Origin: Ktedonobacteraceae bacterium
GTDB lineage: Bacteria; Chloroflexota; Ktedonobacteria; Ktedonobacterales; Ktedonobacteraceae
Direction: 5' to 3'
Assembly (NCBI GenBank): GCA_014896635.1
Contig: JADBKA010000057.1
Location: 1-23,573 of the forward strand
DNA: 23,573 nucleotides
In this document: in pieces, positions 7,862 to 14,715 of the stretch
Position numbering within the stretch: the stretch's first letter is position 1
Layout of the letters: each line of letters opens with the position of its first letter
Notes under the pieces: generated by a model
Told to the model about the DNA's origin: nothing
Database searches by the model: none
The model's input: only the letters and a program-made list of their open reading frames with translations
Translations under genes and position numbers: made by a program

Positions 7862-7934
7862 GTCTCTCCCCTTTCTACAAGTGCAGGTTGTCGCTCTTTC
7901 TCCTGCGCTCCCTCCTATCATAGTTCCGTCACGA

Positions 7935-9215
7935 CTAGCGAATCCTGACAGGCGCCGGGATTTTCACGTGAGCGGATTTGTGAGGGAATGACAGCCTCAC
8001 GGGATGGACTACCGGCTTGTGGCCTTTCCCATCCTCTACCCCCTCAAACCCGAAAGCCTCAGGGGCTACTTTGCGGGTGATATTGTAACTGCCATTACAG
8101 TCGGCATTGATGAACGTTCCATCGGCAGCACGGTACAATCCGCGTTTGACCCGCTTGCCACTGAAGGTGTACGTCGTCTGATCATCTCCCTTCCAGACTG
8201 GCAGTGAATCCCGATCAAGGAAACTGGCCTGGCTGGTGTAAGACTCTTCGGTCAGGATGACGCGAATCCCCACGCGCTCGGCCTTGTAGGTGAGCATGGC
8301 AATGAAGCGAGCATGCGGAATCTGCACAAAATGCTGATTCGTGCGCTTGCCCAGGGTGGCGTCTTGCTTCCAGCCATCATTTTTGCCAATCACCAGTGTC
8401 CCTATCCCATAAGCCACCAGATCATCAACAATCCATCTGGACGCCGTATGCATGTAGTGGTCAATACGACGGTTGCGTTTGTTGGTCAGGCGCTCCATGC
8501 GCCTTGTTGTGCCGGGATGACCGAGCTTGCTCTGTAACTCTGCCTTGCGCTTGTTATAGAACTGGTTCACAGATTTCATCGGACGCCCGTTAACCAGAAC
8601 CGGCACATAGCCGGGTTGGTTTGATGTTAGCGCCGCGAGATTGTCTATGCCAATATCTATACCAGCATACCACACCGAGTCTACGGCTGTCCTGACGGGT
8701 TCTTGCTCGTAGACGACTTCAACGATATAGAAGCCGTTGCGCGGGACAATACGTACCTGACACACTTCGGTCTGCCGGGTTTGCACGGTGATCGGCAACT
8801 GAGATGGCTGAATGCGTCCACGTTTGAGACCTTTCCTGCTGATTGCCTGAATAGTATACACCAGCAGGTTGCGCCCATCGGTCTTGTGCTTATACTTTGG
8901 GAGTCGGGGCCGCCCCTGGAACCCGGACGGGTCCTCTTTATAGGCTTGCATCGCTTCAAAGAACGCCTTCCAGTTGCGGTCCAGTTGCATCAACACCTGC
9001 TGACTGACCTTTGCCGGCAGGGCTTTGTAGGCTTCATAGGACTGCATTTGTTTCTGCACTTCCTGGTAGCCCAGGTACTTCTTCTTATGGATGAAGCTTT
9101 GCCGCACCAGGTAGAGCGCCGCATTGTAGAGGTTTTTCGAGGCAAAGGCGGCTTCGTCAATCACGCAGTAGCGTGGATCACTCCGGTCAATCACATGCTG
9201 TTCAACGAGCTGCAT
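7935..9215 (-). CDS. tnpB: TnpB (IS200/IS605-type RNA-guided nuclease), zinc-finger-less variant
   Basis: 426 residues. The N-terminal helical/WED-like region (SKNLYNAALYLVRQSF, LDRNWKAFFEAMQAY, GRPRLPKYKHK) and the RuvC region identify an OrfB/TnpB protein. RuvC-I is GIDIGIDN (D187) and RuvC-III is INADCNGSYNI (D372). At the place of the canonical catalytic Glu (usually IEDL) this protein has VIGKND, without Glu. The usual four-Cys zinc finger before RuvC-III is also absent, replaced by TEESYTSQASFLDRD...SGKRVKRGLYR. This is a known TnpB branch in which E323 or E324 may supply the acid. No tnpA is adjacent, so the copy is stand-alone. In this family the guide RNA overlaps the 3' end of the gene, here below 8040 on the minus strand. 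Element ends could not be fixed. Confidence 0.88.
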   Translation of the reverse strand: MQLVEQHVIDRSDPRYCVIDEAAFASKNLYNAALYLVRQSFIHKKKYLGYQEVQKQMQSYEAYKALPAKVSQQVLMQLDRNWKAFFEAMQAYKEDPSGFQGRPRLPKYKHKTDGRNLLVYTIQAISRKGLKRGRIQPSQLPITVQTRQTEVCQVRIVPRNGFYIVEVVYEQEPVRTAVDSVWYAGIDIGIDNLAALTSNQPGYVPVLVNGRPMKSVNQFYNKRKAELQSKLGHPGTTRRMERLTNKRNRRIDHYMHTASRWIVDDLVAYGIGTLVIGKNDGWKQDATLGKRTNQHFVQIPHARFIAMLTYKAERVGIRVILTEESYTSQASFLDRDSLPVWKGDDQTTYTFSGKRVKRGLYRAADGTFINADCNGSYNITRKVAPEAFGFEGVEDGKGHKPVVHPVRLSFPHKSAHVKIPAPVRIR

Positions 9216-9247
9216 CTGTTTTACCCCCTTCGTCTCCCTGGTCTGCT

Positions 9248-9309
9248 AGAGCACTCACGAGCGGGATGAGAAAATCGCTCTCTCCCCATCCCACGCGCGT
9301 GTGTGCTCT
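9248..9309. repeat. Nested inverted repeats upstream of tnpB
   Basis: AGAGCAC (9248-9254) is the perfect inverse of GTGCTCT (9303-9309). Inside it GGGATG (9263-9268) pairs with CATCCC (9287-9292). The structure fills the gap between the TnpB start and the stop of the gene at 9315, both on the minus strand. It could be the folded left end of the TnpB element or a transcription terminator for the upstream gene. Confidence 0.45.
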
Positions 9310-9314
9310 CTGTG

Positions 9315-9884
9315 CTACTTGAAGCGTTCTTGCAATGAAATCAGTAAGCGGTACGTTTCCTCAGCCGTGAGGTGGACGCTCCCCACTACTGAGATCAGAT
9401 CCAGACTGCCATCATCGAACAACACCAGTTGATGATCTCCCAGGTCGAGCGAACGCCCATCAGCCGCCGCTTCTTTGTCCTGTGTCTGCCTCACAGGTCT
9501 GGCACGAGCCTCTTCTGCACGCAAAGCCTCGATGGAGGGGTCCGGGCAAAAGACATGGGCGAGCCAGCCCAGGCAGTAGCCGGCATTCCATGAGGCGGAA
9601 GCAGATGGGTCATGCATATGCGTGTAGAGGAAATTGGTGATGAGTCTGCCGGTGATCGGGGTCTCCTTGTAATCGAAGCAGTAGGCGAGCCAGCCACAAT
9701 TGAAGCCGTCATGAAACTCGCTATTGGCAGGAAGCTGCACACCTTGCGTGATCGAGAGCGGCGATTCGGGACGGGCAGGCTCCGCGACGTCCACAAGCGG
9801 GGCAGCCGTAGGTGGTGGTGCCGCCTCATACGGAAAAGGAGCAGCAAAAGACGAAGAAGGGTGCGAGAAACGATTGAGTGCCAT
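9315..9884 (-). CDS. Hypothetical 189-aa protein with a duplicated GxxxGWLA motif
   Basis: The start at 9884 is supported by AAAGGAG 9 bases upstream. The first 55 residues are rich in Pro and Ala and probably disordered. Residues 57-70 (FHDGFNCGWLAYCF) and 99-112 (WNAGYCLGWLAHVF) are two copies of one motif 42 residues apart, separated by a polar helix. Residues 150-189 (LVLFDDGSLDLISVVGSVHLTAEETYRLL and onward) form a small separate module. No signal peptide or membrane helix is evident. I do not recognise the family. It lies at the edge of an AT-richer accessory stretch, between TnpB and an excisionase-like regulator, which hints at an origin in mobile DNA. Confidence 0.65.
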   Translation of the reverse strand: MALNRFSHPSSSFAAPFPYEAAPPPTAAPLVDVAEPARPESPLSITQGVQLPANSEFHDGFNCGWLAYCFDYKETPITGRLITNFLYTHMHDPSASASWNAGYCLGWLAHVFCPDPSIEALRAEEARARPVRQTQDKEAAADGRSLDLGDHQLVLFDDGSLDLISVVGSVHLTAEETYRLLISLQERFK

Positions 9885-9943
9885 ACCCAGAAACTCCTTT
9901 CGAGGGTTTCACTCCTGGCCTCGCTGTGCTATACTAGACACAG

Positions 9944-10010
9944 AACTGAGGCCACAGACTTCAGTCCGCTGTGAGGGGTGACAAGCTTGGTGGCGAAAGC
10001 ACCCCTCATA
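9944..10010 (+). ncRNA. Possible structured RNA or leader (two stem-loops)
   Basis: Two adjacent inverted repeats. A weaker one reads ACTGAG...TTCAGT (about 9946-9965, with a G-T pair). The stronger is TGAGGGGTG (9972-9980) with its perfect inverse CACCCCTCA (10000-10008), extendable by a G-T and a T-A pair. Its 19-base loop contains GGTGGCGAAAGCACC, which can form a rival hairpin closed by a GAAA tetraloop. A TATACT at 9930-9935 could start a transcript just before the first stem, but no good -35 is seen. No T-run follows, so this is not a plain terminator. Strand and function are uncertain. Confidence 0.3.
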
Positions 10011-10147
10011 CACTATTTCAGGAACGCTCTACAAGATTTACAATTGCCTCTCTTCTTTTGAAATGCAGCCTTGTTGTGAATAATCTTCTAAAGTCCTCAA
10101 CAACTCCTTTCACGGTTGTGTAAGAGTACATGGATCAGCTTTTATGT

Positions 10148-10214
10148 TGTCAGACTTATATCGTCACCTACTGACAGTGTAACACAGTTGAAATGAGTCT
10201 GTCAACCCTTGACA
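10148..10214. promoter_or_regulatory. Cluster of TGTCA/TGACA inverted half-sites (putative operators)
   Basis: Four half-sites precede the HTH gene: TGTCAG (10148-10153), CTGACA (10171-10176), TGTCAA (10200-10205) and TTGACA (10209-10214). The last two form a perfect 15-bp palindrome with a 3-base centre. The final TTGACA is also a consensus -35 box, so a bound protein would block the promoter. The first two form a wider inverted pair with a 17-base gap. Autoregulation by the gene at 10268 is the simplest reading. Confidence 0.45.
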
Positions 10215-10237
10215 CGATACGACAAATATATTACCAT
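10209..10237 (+). promoter_or_regulatory. Putative promoter of the HTH gene
   Basis: A perfect -35 TTGACA (10209-10214), a 17-base spacer and a weak -10 TACCAT (10232-10237). The -35 lies within the palindrome TGTCAA-CCC-TTGACA. The rest of the 9885-10267 gap shows no coding frame that I trust. Confidence 0.4.
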
Positions 10238-10267
10238 TCAGGTATAAGATTTTTCACCAGGATATGT

Positions 10268-10474
10268 ATGACGAAAGACGAAGAGTTCATGACCATTGAA
10301 GAAGCCAGTGTTCGCTTAGGTATATCGCGCCGCACACTTGAGCGATATACAACCAACGGTCGTATCAGAAGATACCGGCGTGGAATAAGAATCTATTATA
10401 AGCGAGAAGATGTTGAGAGACTAGCCCAGGAGCTATCAGAATACCTTCCTGATGACGGTCAAGACAATCAATAA
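10268..10474 (+). CDS. Excisionase-type (MerR-like, HTH_17) DNA-binding protein
   Basis: 68 residues from the ATG at 10268, preferred over an in-frame ATG at 10193 because AGGA lies 6 bases upstream and because the -35/-10 signals lie between the two. The fold is a single winged helix-turn-helix: MTIEEASVRLGISRRTLERYTTNGRIRRYRRGIRIYY read in short pieces, with the recognition helix around SRRTLERY (20-27) and the wing and closing helix YKREDVERLAQEL (44-56). This domain occurs in phage and ICE excisionases and small regulators that bend or bind short inverted sites. The acidic tail (PDDGQDNQ) is short. No integrase is in the window, so it may be a regulator or a leftover of a mobile element. 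The cluster of half-sites just upstream suggests autoregulation. Confidence 0.82.
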   Translation: MTKDEEFMTIEEASVRLGISRRTLERYTTNGRIRRYRRGIRIYYKREDVERLAQELSEYLPDDGQDNQ

Positions 10475-10565
10475 ACAACGCTTCTGTATAGATTAGTAGG
10501 TAGTGCTTTGTATTCCTTTGAGAAAGTTATTACCCCTCTATCATACAACATGAGGCAAGCCGCGC

Positions 10566-10757
10566 TCACTCGCCGGGAGCACGTTCAGGCTCCTCTCTCA
10601 CAGCATAGCGCGCAGAGTGCCGCATAAGAAAATAGTTGATACCTGTCATCACTCTGCCGAAAACCAGCATCAACAGTCCCCACCAGAGATCGACATTGAT
10701 ACCCGGGCTCCGCTGGTACTCAGCGAAACCAAATAGCCCGTTGAGCAGCAGAATCAA
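10566..10757 (-). pseudogene. Remnant of a small membrane protein, 5' end missing
   Basis: The minus-strand frame from TTG at 10757 reads ILLLNGLFGFAEY, a polar turn with RSPGINVD, then a second hydrophobic helix (LWWGLLMLVFGRVMTGINYF) and a charged tail ending EEPERAPGE. It looks like the C-terminal two-thirds of a two-helix membrane protein. An in-frame TAG lies two codons upstream of the TTG, there is no ribosome binding site, and the sequence beyond is AT-rich and non-coding, so the 5' end appears to be lost. The flanking gaps (10475-10565 and 10758-10941) show no gene or clear signal. Confidence 0.5.
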
Positions 10758-10941
10758 TCCCTAGAAGCTTCTTCGATGAATATGAAGGGCAGTCACTTTT
10801 CAACCCATGAGAAACATTATAGACGAACGTCGAATAAAGAGCATTATAGCAATTTTCTTAGAGTTCATCGCTCTGATTCCTCGCTACAGATTAGCTCGCA
10901 AAGAGAAACCAGAGCATCATTCAGCTAAAATGCCAAACACT

Positions 10942-12699
10942 TCATACTGGCTCTACACCAAAAGCTTGAGCCACAAGTATCTCTATATCCCGTTCTTTCT
11001 GCTCTTTTGCTTTCTCAGAGAGTGAAGAGTATACCAGATCTCGAACGATAGTCACAATTTCACGGCAAGACGGCAGGGAAGGATCAGGCAGGGGATAGTT
11101 CTCAACATATTGAGTGAGATAGCGCCTCCGCCCCGCATACAATTTATTATTGAACATCAGGTCATGATAGTGTGTCATAAGACGAGAATTGGCAATGCCA
11201 GCGATCAGGAAAAGCAGATCTAAAGATCGGTTCCTATCTACAGTAATCCAGTAGCAGTTTCCATCTACTATGCATCCGCTCTCATCGAAAAAGAACCTGG
11301 GTTGCGGACTGATATCAGGAAAAACGATTTTAGGCTGCGTCCACAGAGCAGGATTCTGGGGAACCCAGATCTCATACCAGTTGCGTTTTGCCTCCAAAAC
11401 ATACGTCCTTCTCTCTAATCTACTGCGATGATATTCCAGATATGCAGCGGCGTGGGGATACTCAGATAGATCAATAGGCACGCGCTTCCCGTTTTTTATT
11501 GTATGGGTATAGAGAATACGACGAGATATTTTTGCGTTTTTCACGATCCAGCGTGCTGCTTCATCTTGAGAAAGCAGAGGACGCAGAAGCAGATCCTCAG
11601 GTTTTGGTATTCCCGTGAGCTGCTCCCAATTAGATCTGATAAAAACTTCGTCCGCCGTAGTTTTTACGCCTACCCTGACGTTAGCAACATCCTTAATACG
11701 CAGCATCGTATGAGCATGAATCACTTCTAACCAGCACGCTTCATCCGAAGTTACCATACTCCAGGGTTTATCCGCCGATAAAGGTAACGAGAGTATTCCT
11801 GTTGATACTCTGTAATGCTGTCCAGCTACACGATAATAACCATCACTTGCAGCTTCCAGTACGGTATAAATTGAATCGAGTTGTCTGATATAGGGAGAAA
11901 TGGTTTTATTTTCTTGTTTTTGTTCGTAAATACGCACAAATCTTCCTCTACCAGGACTCTCCTTATGACCATTTTTCACAGCTCCAGGTCGCTTCTCACC
12001 GATAAGAATAGCTGGTAGAACAGCAGCCTCAAAGAGTTTGGTATCGCCCAGATCAAATAGCTCGATAATGTCGTACTCGTTTGCCAGAAACTCGCGCGTC
12101 GATGCCCCCCCTTGCGTTGATAAGAAGCGATTGGACGTTATGACTCCCAGTATGCCACCTGTAGAGAGATGGCGAGTCATCGCCACAAGAAAAGCCTGGT
12201 AAAGATCAACACGGCCTTTCAAACCAAAAACTGCTGCTAACTCCTGAGCTTTCTTCGCTCCTAATACCTGCGTTCTCACATACGGAGGATTAGCGATAAT
12301 AACATCAACCGATTTGTCCATCAACTCATGGAAAAGCTCTCTCTCAAAGAGACCAGGCTGAGCAAATTTTTTGCGAGCAAGTTCTAAATAATCAGCCTGT
12401 ATTAACTCAAAGTTGAATATCGAACGGTCTTTTAATCTTTCCCTGGCTCGTACAAGAGAGGTACTATCAGAGTCCACCCCTATAAAGACCACTTTTTCTG
12501 AAAGTAACGATGGCAGTACCTCAGCAAAAGCCAGCAGCAATTCCCCATCTCCGCATGCAGGATCTAGCACATGGATGGTTTTCATCGAATCTAATTGTAT
12601 TGCGTTCATTACTCTTCGAGCCACAAAACGAGCAAGCTGACTCGGAGTAAAATGTGCTCCATTTGCCTTTTTATCCGTTACTGAACTCACCATACGCAT
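10942..12699 (-). CDS. N6-adenine DNA methyltransferase (TaqI/Eco57I-like), solitary
   Basis: 585 residues from the ATG at 12699, which has GAGGGA 4 bases upstream. A GTG four codons earlier (12711) is the alternative. The N-terminal half is a gamma-type class I methyltransferase: GAHFTPSQLARFVARR (the usual HYTP-like entry), motif I VLDPACGDGELLLAF (about 44-58), motif II around FIGVDSDS, and the catalytic motif IV NPPYVRTQ (137-144), which flips and methylates adenine N6 with S-adenosylmethionine. The region GILGVITSNRFLSTQGG and the C-terminal 300 residues (PLLSQDEAARWIV, PKIVFPDISPQPRFFFDE, NSRLMTHYHDLMFNN, LTQYVENYPLPDPS) resemble the target-recognition part of TaqI/Eco57I-type enzymes. 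No restriction nuclease gene is adjacent and no nuclease domain is seen. The gene is clearly more AT-rich than the housekeeping genes around it, which suggests horizontal transfer. Confidence 0.88.
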   Translation of the reverse strand: MRMVSSVTDKKANGAHFTPSQLARFVARRVMNAIQLDSMKTIHVLDPACGDGELLLAFAEVLPSLLSEKVVFIGVDSDSTSLVRARERLKDRSIFNFELIQADYLELARKKFAQPGLFERELFHELMDKSVDVIIANPPYVRTQVLGAKKAQELAAVFGLKGRVDLYQAFLVAMTRHLSTGGILGVITSNRFLSTQGGASTREFLANEYDIIELFDLGDTKLFEAAVLPAILIGEKRPGAVKNGHKESPGRGRFVRIYEQKQENKTISPYIRQLDSIYTVLEAASDGYYRVAGQHYRVSTGILSLPLSADKPWSMVTSDEACWLEVIHAHTMLRIKDVANVRVGVKTTADEVFIRSNWEQLTGIPKPEDLLLRPLLSQDEAARWIVKNAKISRRILYTHTIKNGKRVPIDLSEYPHAAAYLEYHRSRLERRTYVLEAKRNWYEIWVPQNPALWTQPKIVFPDISPQPRFFFDESGCIVDGNCYWITVDRNRSLDLLFLIAGIANSRLMTHYHDLMFNNKLYAGRRRYLTQYVENYPLPDPSLPSCREIVTIVRDLVYSSLSEKAKEQKERDIEILVAQAFGVEPV

Positions 12700-12754
12700 C
12701 AAATCCCTCACATCCCAGAGTTTGCTACCAGTATATCATGCATTGTCGAGGCGC

Positions 12755-12778
12755 TGATGACCTGTATGATGACCTGTA
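12755..12778. repeat. Tandem 12-bp direct repeat in a divergent promoter region
   Basis: TGATGACCTGTA occurs twice back to back (12755-12766, 12767-12778), perfectly conserved. It lies between the methyltransferase gene (minus) and the NHL/thioredoxin-like gene (plus). A minus-strand TATACT (12735-12730) and a plus-strand TATGAT (12802-12807) flank it as possible -10 boxes, both without good -35 boxes. A repeat in this position could bind an activator for either gene. Confidence 0.5.
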
Positions 12779-12885
12779 CATCGGTCTCATACCTCGAAAA
12801 ATATGATAGGATGGCAGCAGGTACTGGACATTGCCTTTAATAGAAAAAGGCTCAGTTCTACTGTGTAGAAGAGAGGGGTAACTTC

Positions 12886-14391
12886 ATGCCAGCAGCACGT
12901 TTTCGCGGGGAAGTGCGCGCACCCGACTTCCCTACCGGCTTCGACTGGATCAACAGCGATCATCCGCTCAGCCTCAAAGAGCTACGCGGACGCATCGTCA
13001 TTTTGCATTTCTGGACCCTGTGTTGAATCAACTGCATGCATGCACTCGCGCAGTTGCGTGAGATCGAAGAAGCGTTTCCCAATGAGCTGACCATCATCAG
13101 CATTCACTCGCCCAAGTTCGCGCGTGAAAAGTTCACCGAGAGCGTGCGAGACGCGGTGCTACGCTACGGCATCGACCATCCCGTCGCCAACGACCGCAAT
13201 ATGAATCTCTGGCGGCAGTACGCAGTCCGCGCCTGGCCGACACTGATGTTCATTGACCCTGAGAATCGCGTGATTGGCCGGCATGAGGGGGAGATTCCCC
13301 CCGAAGCGGGCAAAGAGCTGATCGGGCAAATGATCGCGGAATTCGACGCAGCAGGTCTGCTCCAGCGCCGTCCGCTGCGCTTCACCCGCGCCATCACCAC
13401 AGAGTCCTTCCTGGCCTTCCCCGGCAAAATCGCCGTTGATGCTGCGGCCAAGCGCATCATTATCAGCGATTCCACCCACCACCGACTTATCGAGACAGAT
13501 CTGGGTGGCAAGGTGCGCCAGATTATCGGTACAGGGAAGCAGGGCAATACTGATGGTGACTTCGCCCAGGCAGCCTTTAATCGTCCGCAGGGCGTGGCGC
13601 TCGCCGGCAATCTGCTCTATGTCGCCGATACCGAGAACCATATGATCAGGCGCGTCAATCTGGAGACGCAGCAGGTCGAGACGATTGCCGGCAGCGGGGA
13701 GCAGTACGGCATGACAGAAGACAGCCTCAGCATGGGCCGTGCACATGAGGTTGCGCTCAGCTCACCCTGGGATCTGGCTTGTGAGGGCAACAATCTCTAT
13801 ATTGCTATGGCTGGTATGCACCGGCTCTATGTACTGCGCCTGGATCGTGGCATCATCGAGCTATTCGCCGGAGCCGGCCCGGAAGGGCTGCGCGATGGAA
13901 GTTATGACGAGGCATTTTTCGCTCAGCCCGACGGACTGGCGCTCGACGATGGTCACGCACTCTACGTTGCCGACAGTGAGACAAGTTCTGTACGCAAAGT
14001 TGAACTGGACGGCGCAAAGCGCGTCACAACGCTGGTTGGCACGGGACTGTTCGATTTCGGTGACGTTGACGGTACCGGCGAGCACGCGCTTCTCCAGCAT
14101 GTCCAGGCCGTCTGTTTCGTCGAAGGAGAGCTCTACCTGGCCGATACCTACAACAATCGTATCAAAGTGCTCAATCCCTGGACACGCGAAGTCCGTTCTT
14201 TTGCCGGCACCGGTACAGCAGGCTTCAAAGATGGCTCGCCGAGCGCAGCACAGTTCAACGAACCAGGCGGCCTGGCCTACACAGATGGCAAACTCTATGT
14301 CGCCGACACCAACAATCATGCGATCCGCGTCATTGACCTGGCAGCAGGTATGGTAGAGACATTGCAGATAGAGGAGCAGAGGGTGTCTTAG
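12886..14391 (+). CDS. Thioredoxin-like/NHL-repeat protein (NHLRC2 type), predicted selenoprotein with TGA at codon 47
   Basis: The frame runs from ATG 12886 (AGGGG 7-8 bases upstream) through an in-frame TGA at 13024-13026 to TAG at 14389-14391, 501 residues if TGA is read. Coding similarity is clear on both sides. Residues 12-45 read [33 protein letters not shown], and after the [20 protein letters not shown]. In NHLRC2-type proteins this site is FWTYCCINCMH, so TGA exactly replaces the second Cys, the pattern of a Sec/Cys exchange. The thioredoxin-like domain continues with the cis-Pro motif AWPTLMFID (P118). About residues 178-495 are NHL beta-propeller repeats ([48 protein letters not shown]). 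A stem-loop lies just after the TGA. Family members are probably redox proteins whose substrate is unknown. If Sec is not inserted, this would be a nonsense-mutated gene. Confidence 0.8.
13029..13056 (+). promoter_or_regulatory. Candidate bacterial SECIS element
   Basis: CAACTGC (13029-13035) and its perfect inverse GCAGTTG (13050-13056) begin 2 bases after the in-frame TGA. The 14-base loop can gain two more pairs (GC 13038-13039 with GC 13048-13049), leaving an AU bulge at 13036-13037 and an 8-base apical loop. Bacterial SECIS hairpins lie directly after the UGA within the coding region, and the E. coli fdhF element also has a bulged U. The true SelB contact bases cannot be proven from sequence. 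Confidence 0.5.
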
Positions 14392-14394
14392 GCT

Positions 14395-14480
14395 TCCAGG
14401 GCGACCGCCAGGGTCCAGGGCGACCACCAGGGTCCAGGGCGACCACCAGGGTCCAGGGCGACGAGGAGCCAGGGTCGCCC
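14395..14480. repeat. 19-bp tandem repeat ending in a hairpin
   Basis: A 19-base unit, TCCAGGGCGACCACCAGGG, occurs at 14395-14413 (one change, G for A), 14414-14432 and 14433-14451, with a partial fourth copy from 14452. The partial copy runs into a perfect 7-bp inverted repeat, GGGCGAC (14456-14462) and GTCGCCC (14474-14480). It starts 3 bases after the stop of the NHL-protein gene. There are no unique spacers, so it is not a CRISPR array. It resembles dispersed extragenic palindromic repeats of Chloroflexota. Confidence 0.75.
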
Positions 14481-14553
14481 CTACTATACACGTTCCCGCT
14501 CGATCATTGTGGCGAGACTTCTACAGATCGCCCGTGTTTTCACCCGGCTAGTA

Positions 14554-14576
14554 AGGGTGGGGCAAGCCTCCACCCT
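14554..14576. repeat. Extragenic palindrome AGGGTGG...CCACCCT
   Basis: AGGGTGG (14554-14560) is the perfect inverse of CCACCCT (14570-14576), and GGC/GCC extends the stem inward around AA with one bulged T. No T-run follows, so it is more like a repetitive extragenic palindrome than a terminator. The rest of 14481-14715 holds only a small hairpin (CGGTG 14668-14672 with CACCG 14677-14681) and a possible -10 TACAAT (14636-14641) before the dehydrogenase gene. Confidence 0.5.
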
Positions 14577-14715
14577 GGTCCCTTGTCTACCCCGCTGACT
14601 TCCCGGCTCTCTACCAACAGCGTCTGCTTATGAGATACAATAGAACTGGCAAAATCACCATACACAACGGTGCGCTCACCGGCTACACAATGGAGTGTTT
14701 ATTAAGGAGTATCCC

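Noticed and set aside
8703..9269. A 188-codon plus-strand frame
   Set aside because: Antisense shadow of the TnpB gene, with no family similarity.
10807..11025. A 72-codon plus-strand frame
   Set aside because: It overlaps the 3' end of the methyltransferase gene, lacks a ribosome binding site and reads as an AT-rich chance frame.
13036..14391. The NHL-protein gene starting at the ATG at 13036
   Set aside because: This ATG lies within the CCINC-MH motif and in the SECIS-like loop, and there is no ribosome binding site. Homology continues upstream across the TGA to 12886.
14395..14463. CRISPR array
   Set aside because: The 19-base units are directly adjacent, with no unique spacers and no cas genes.
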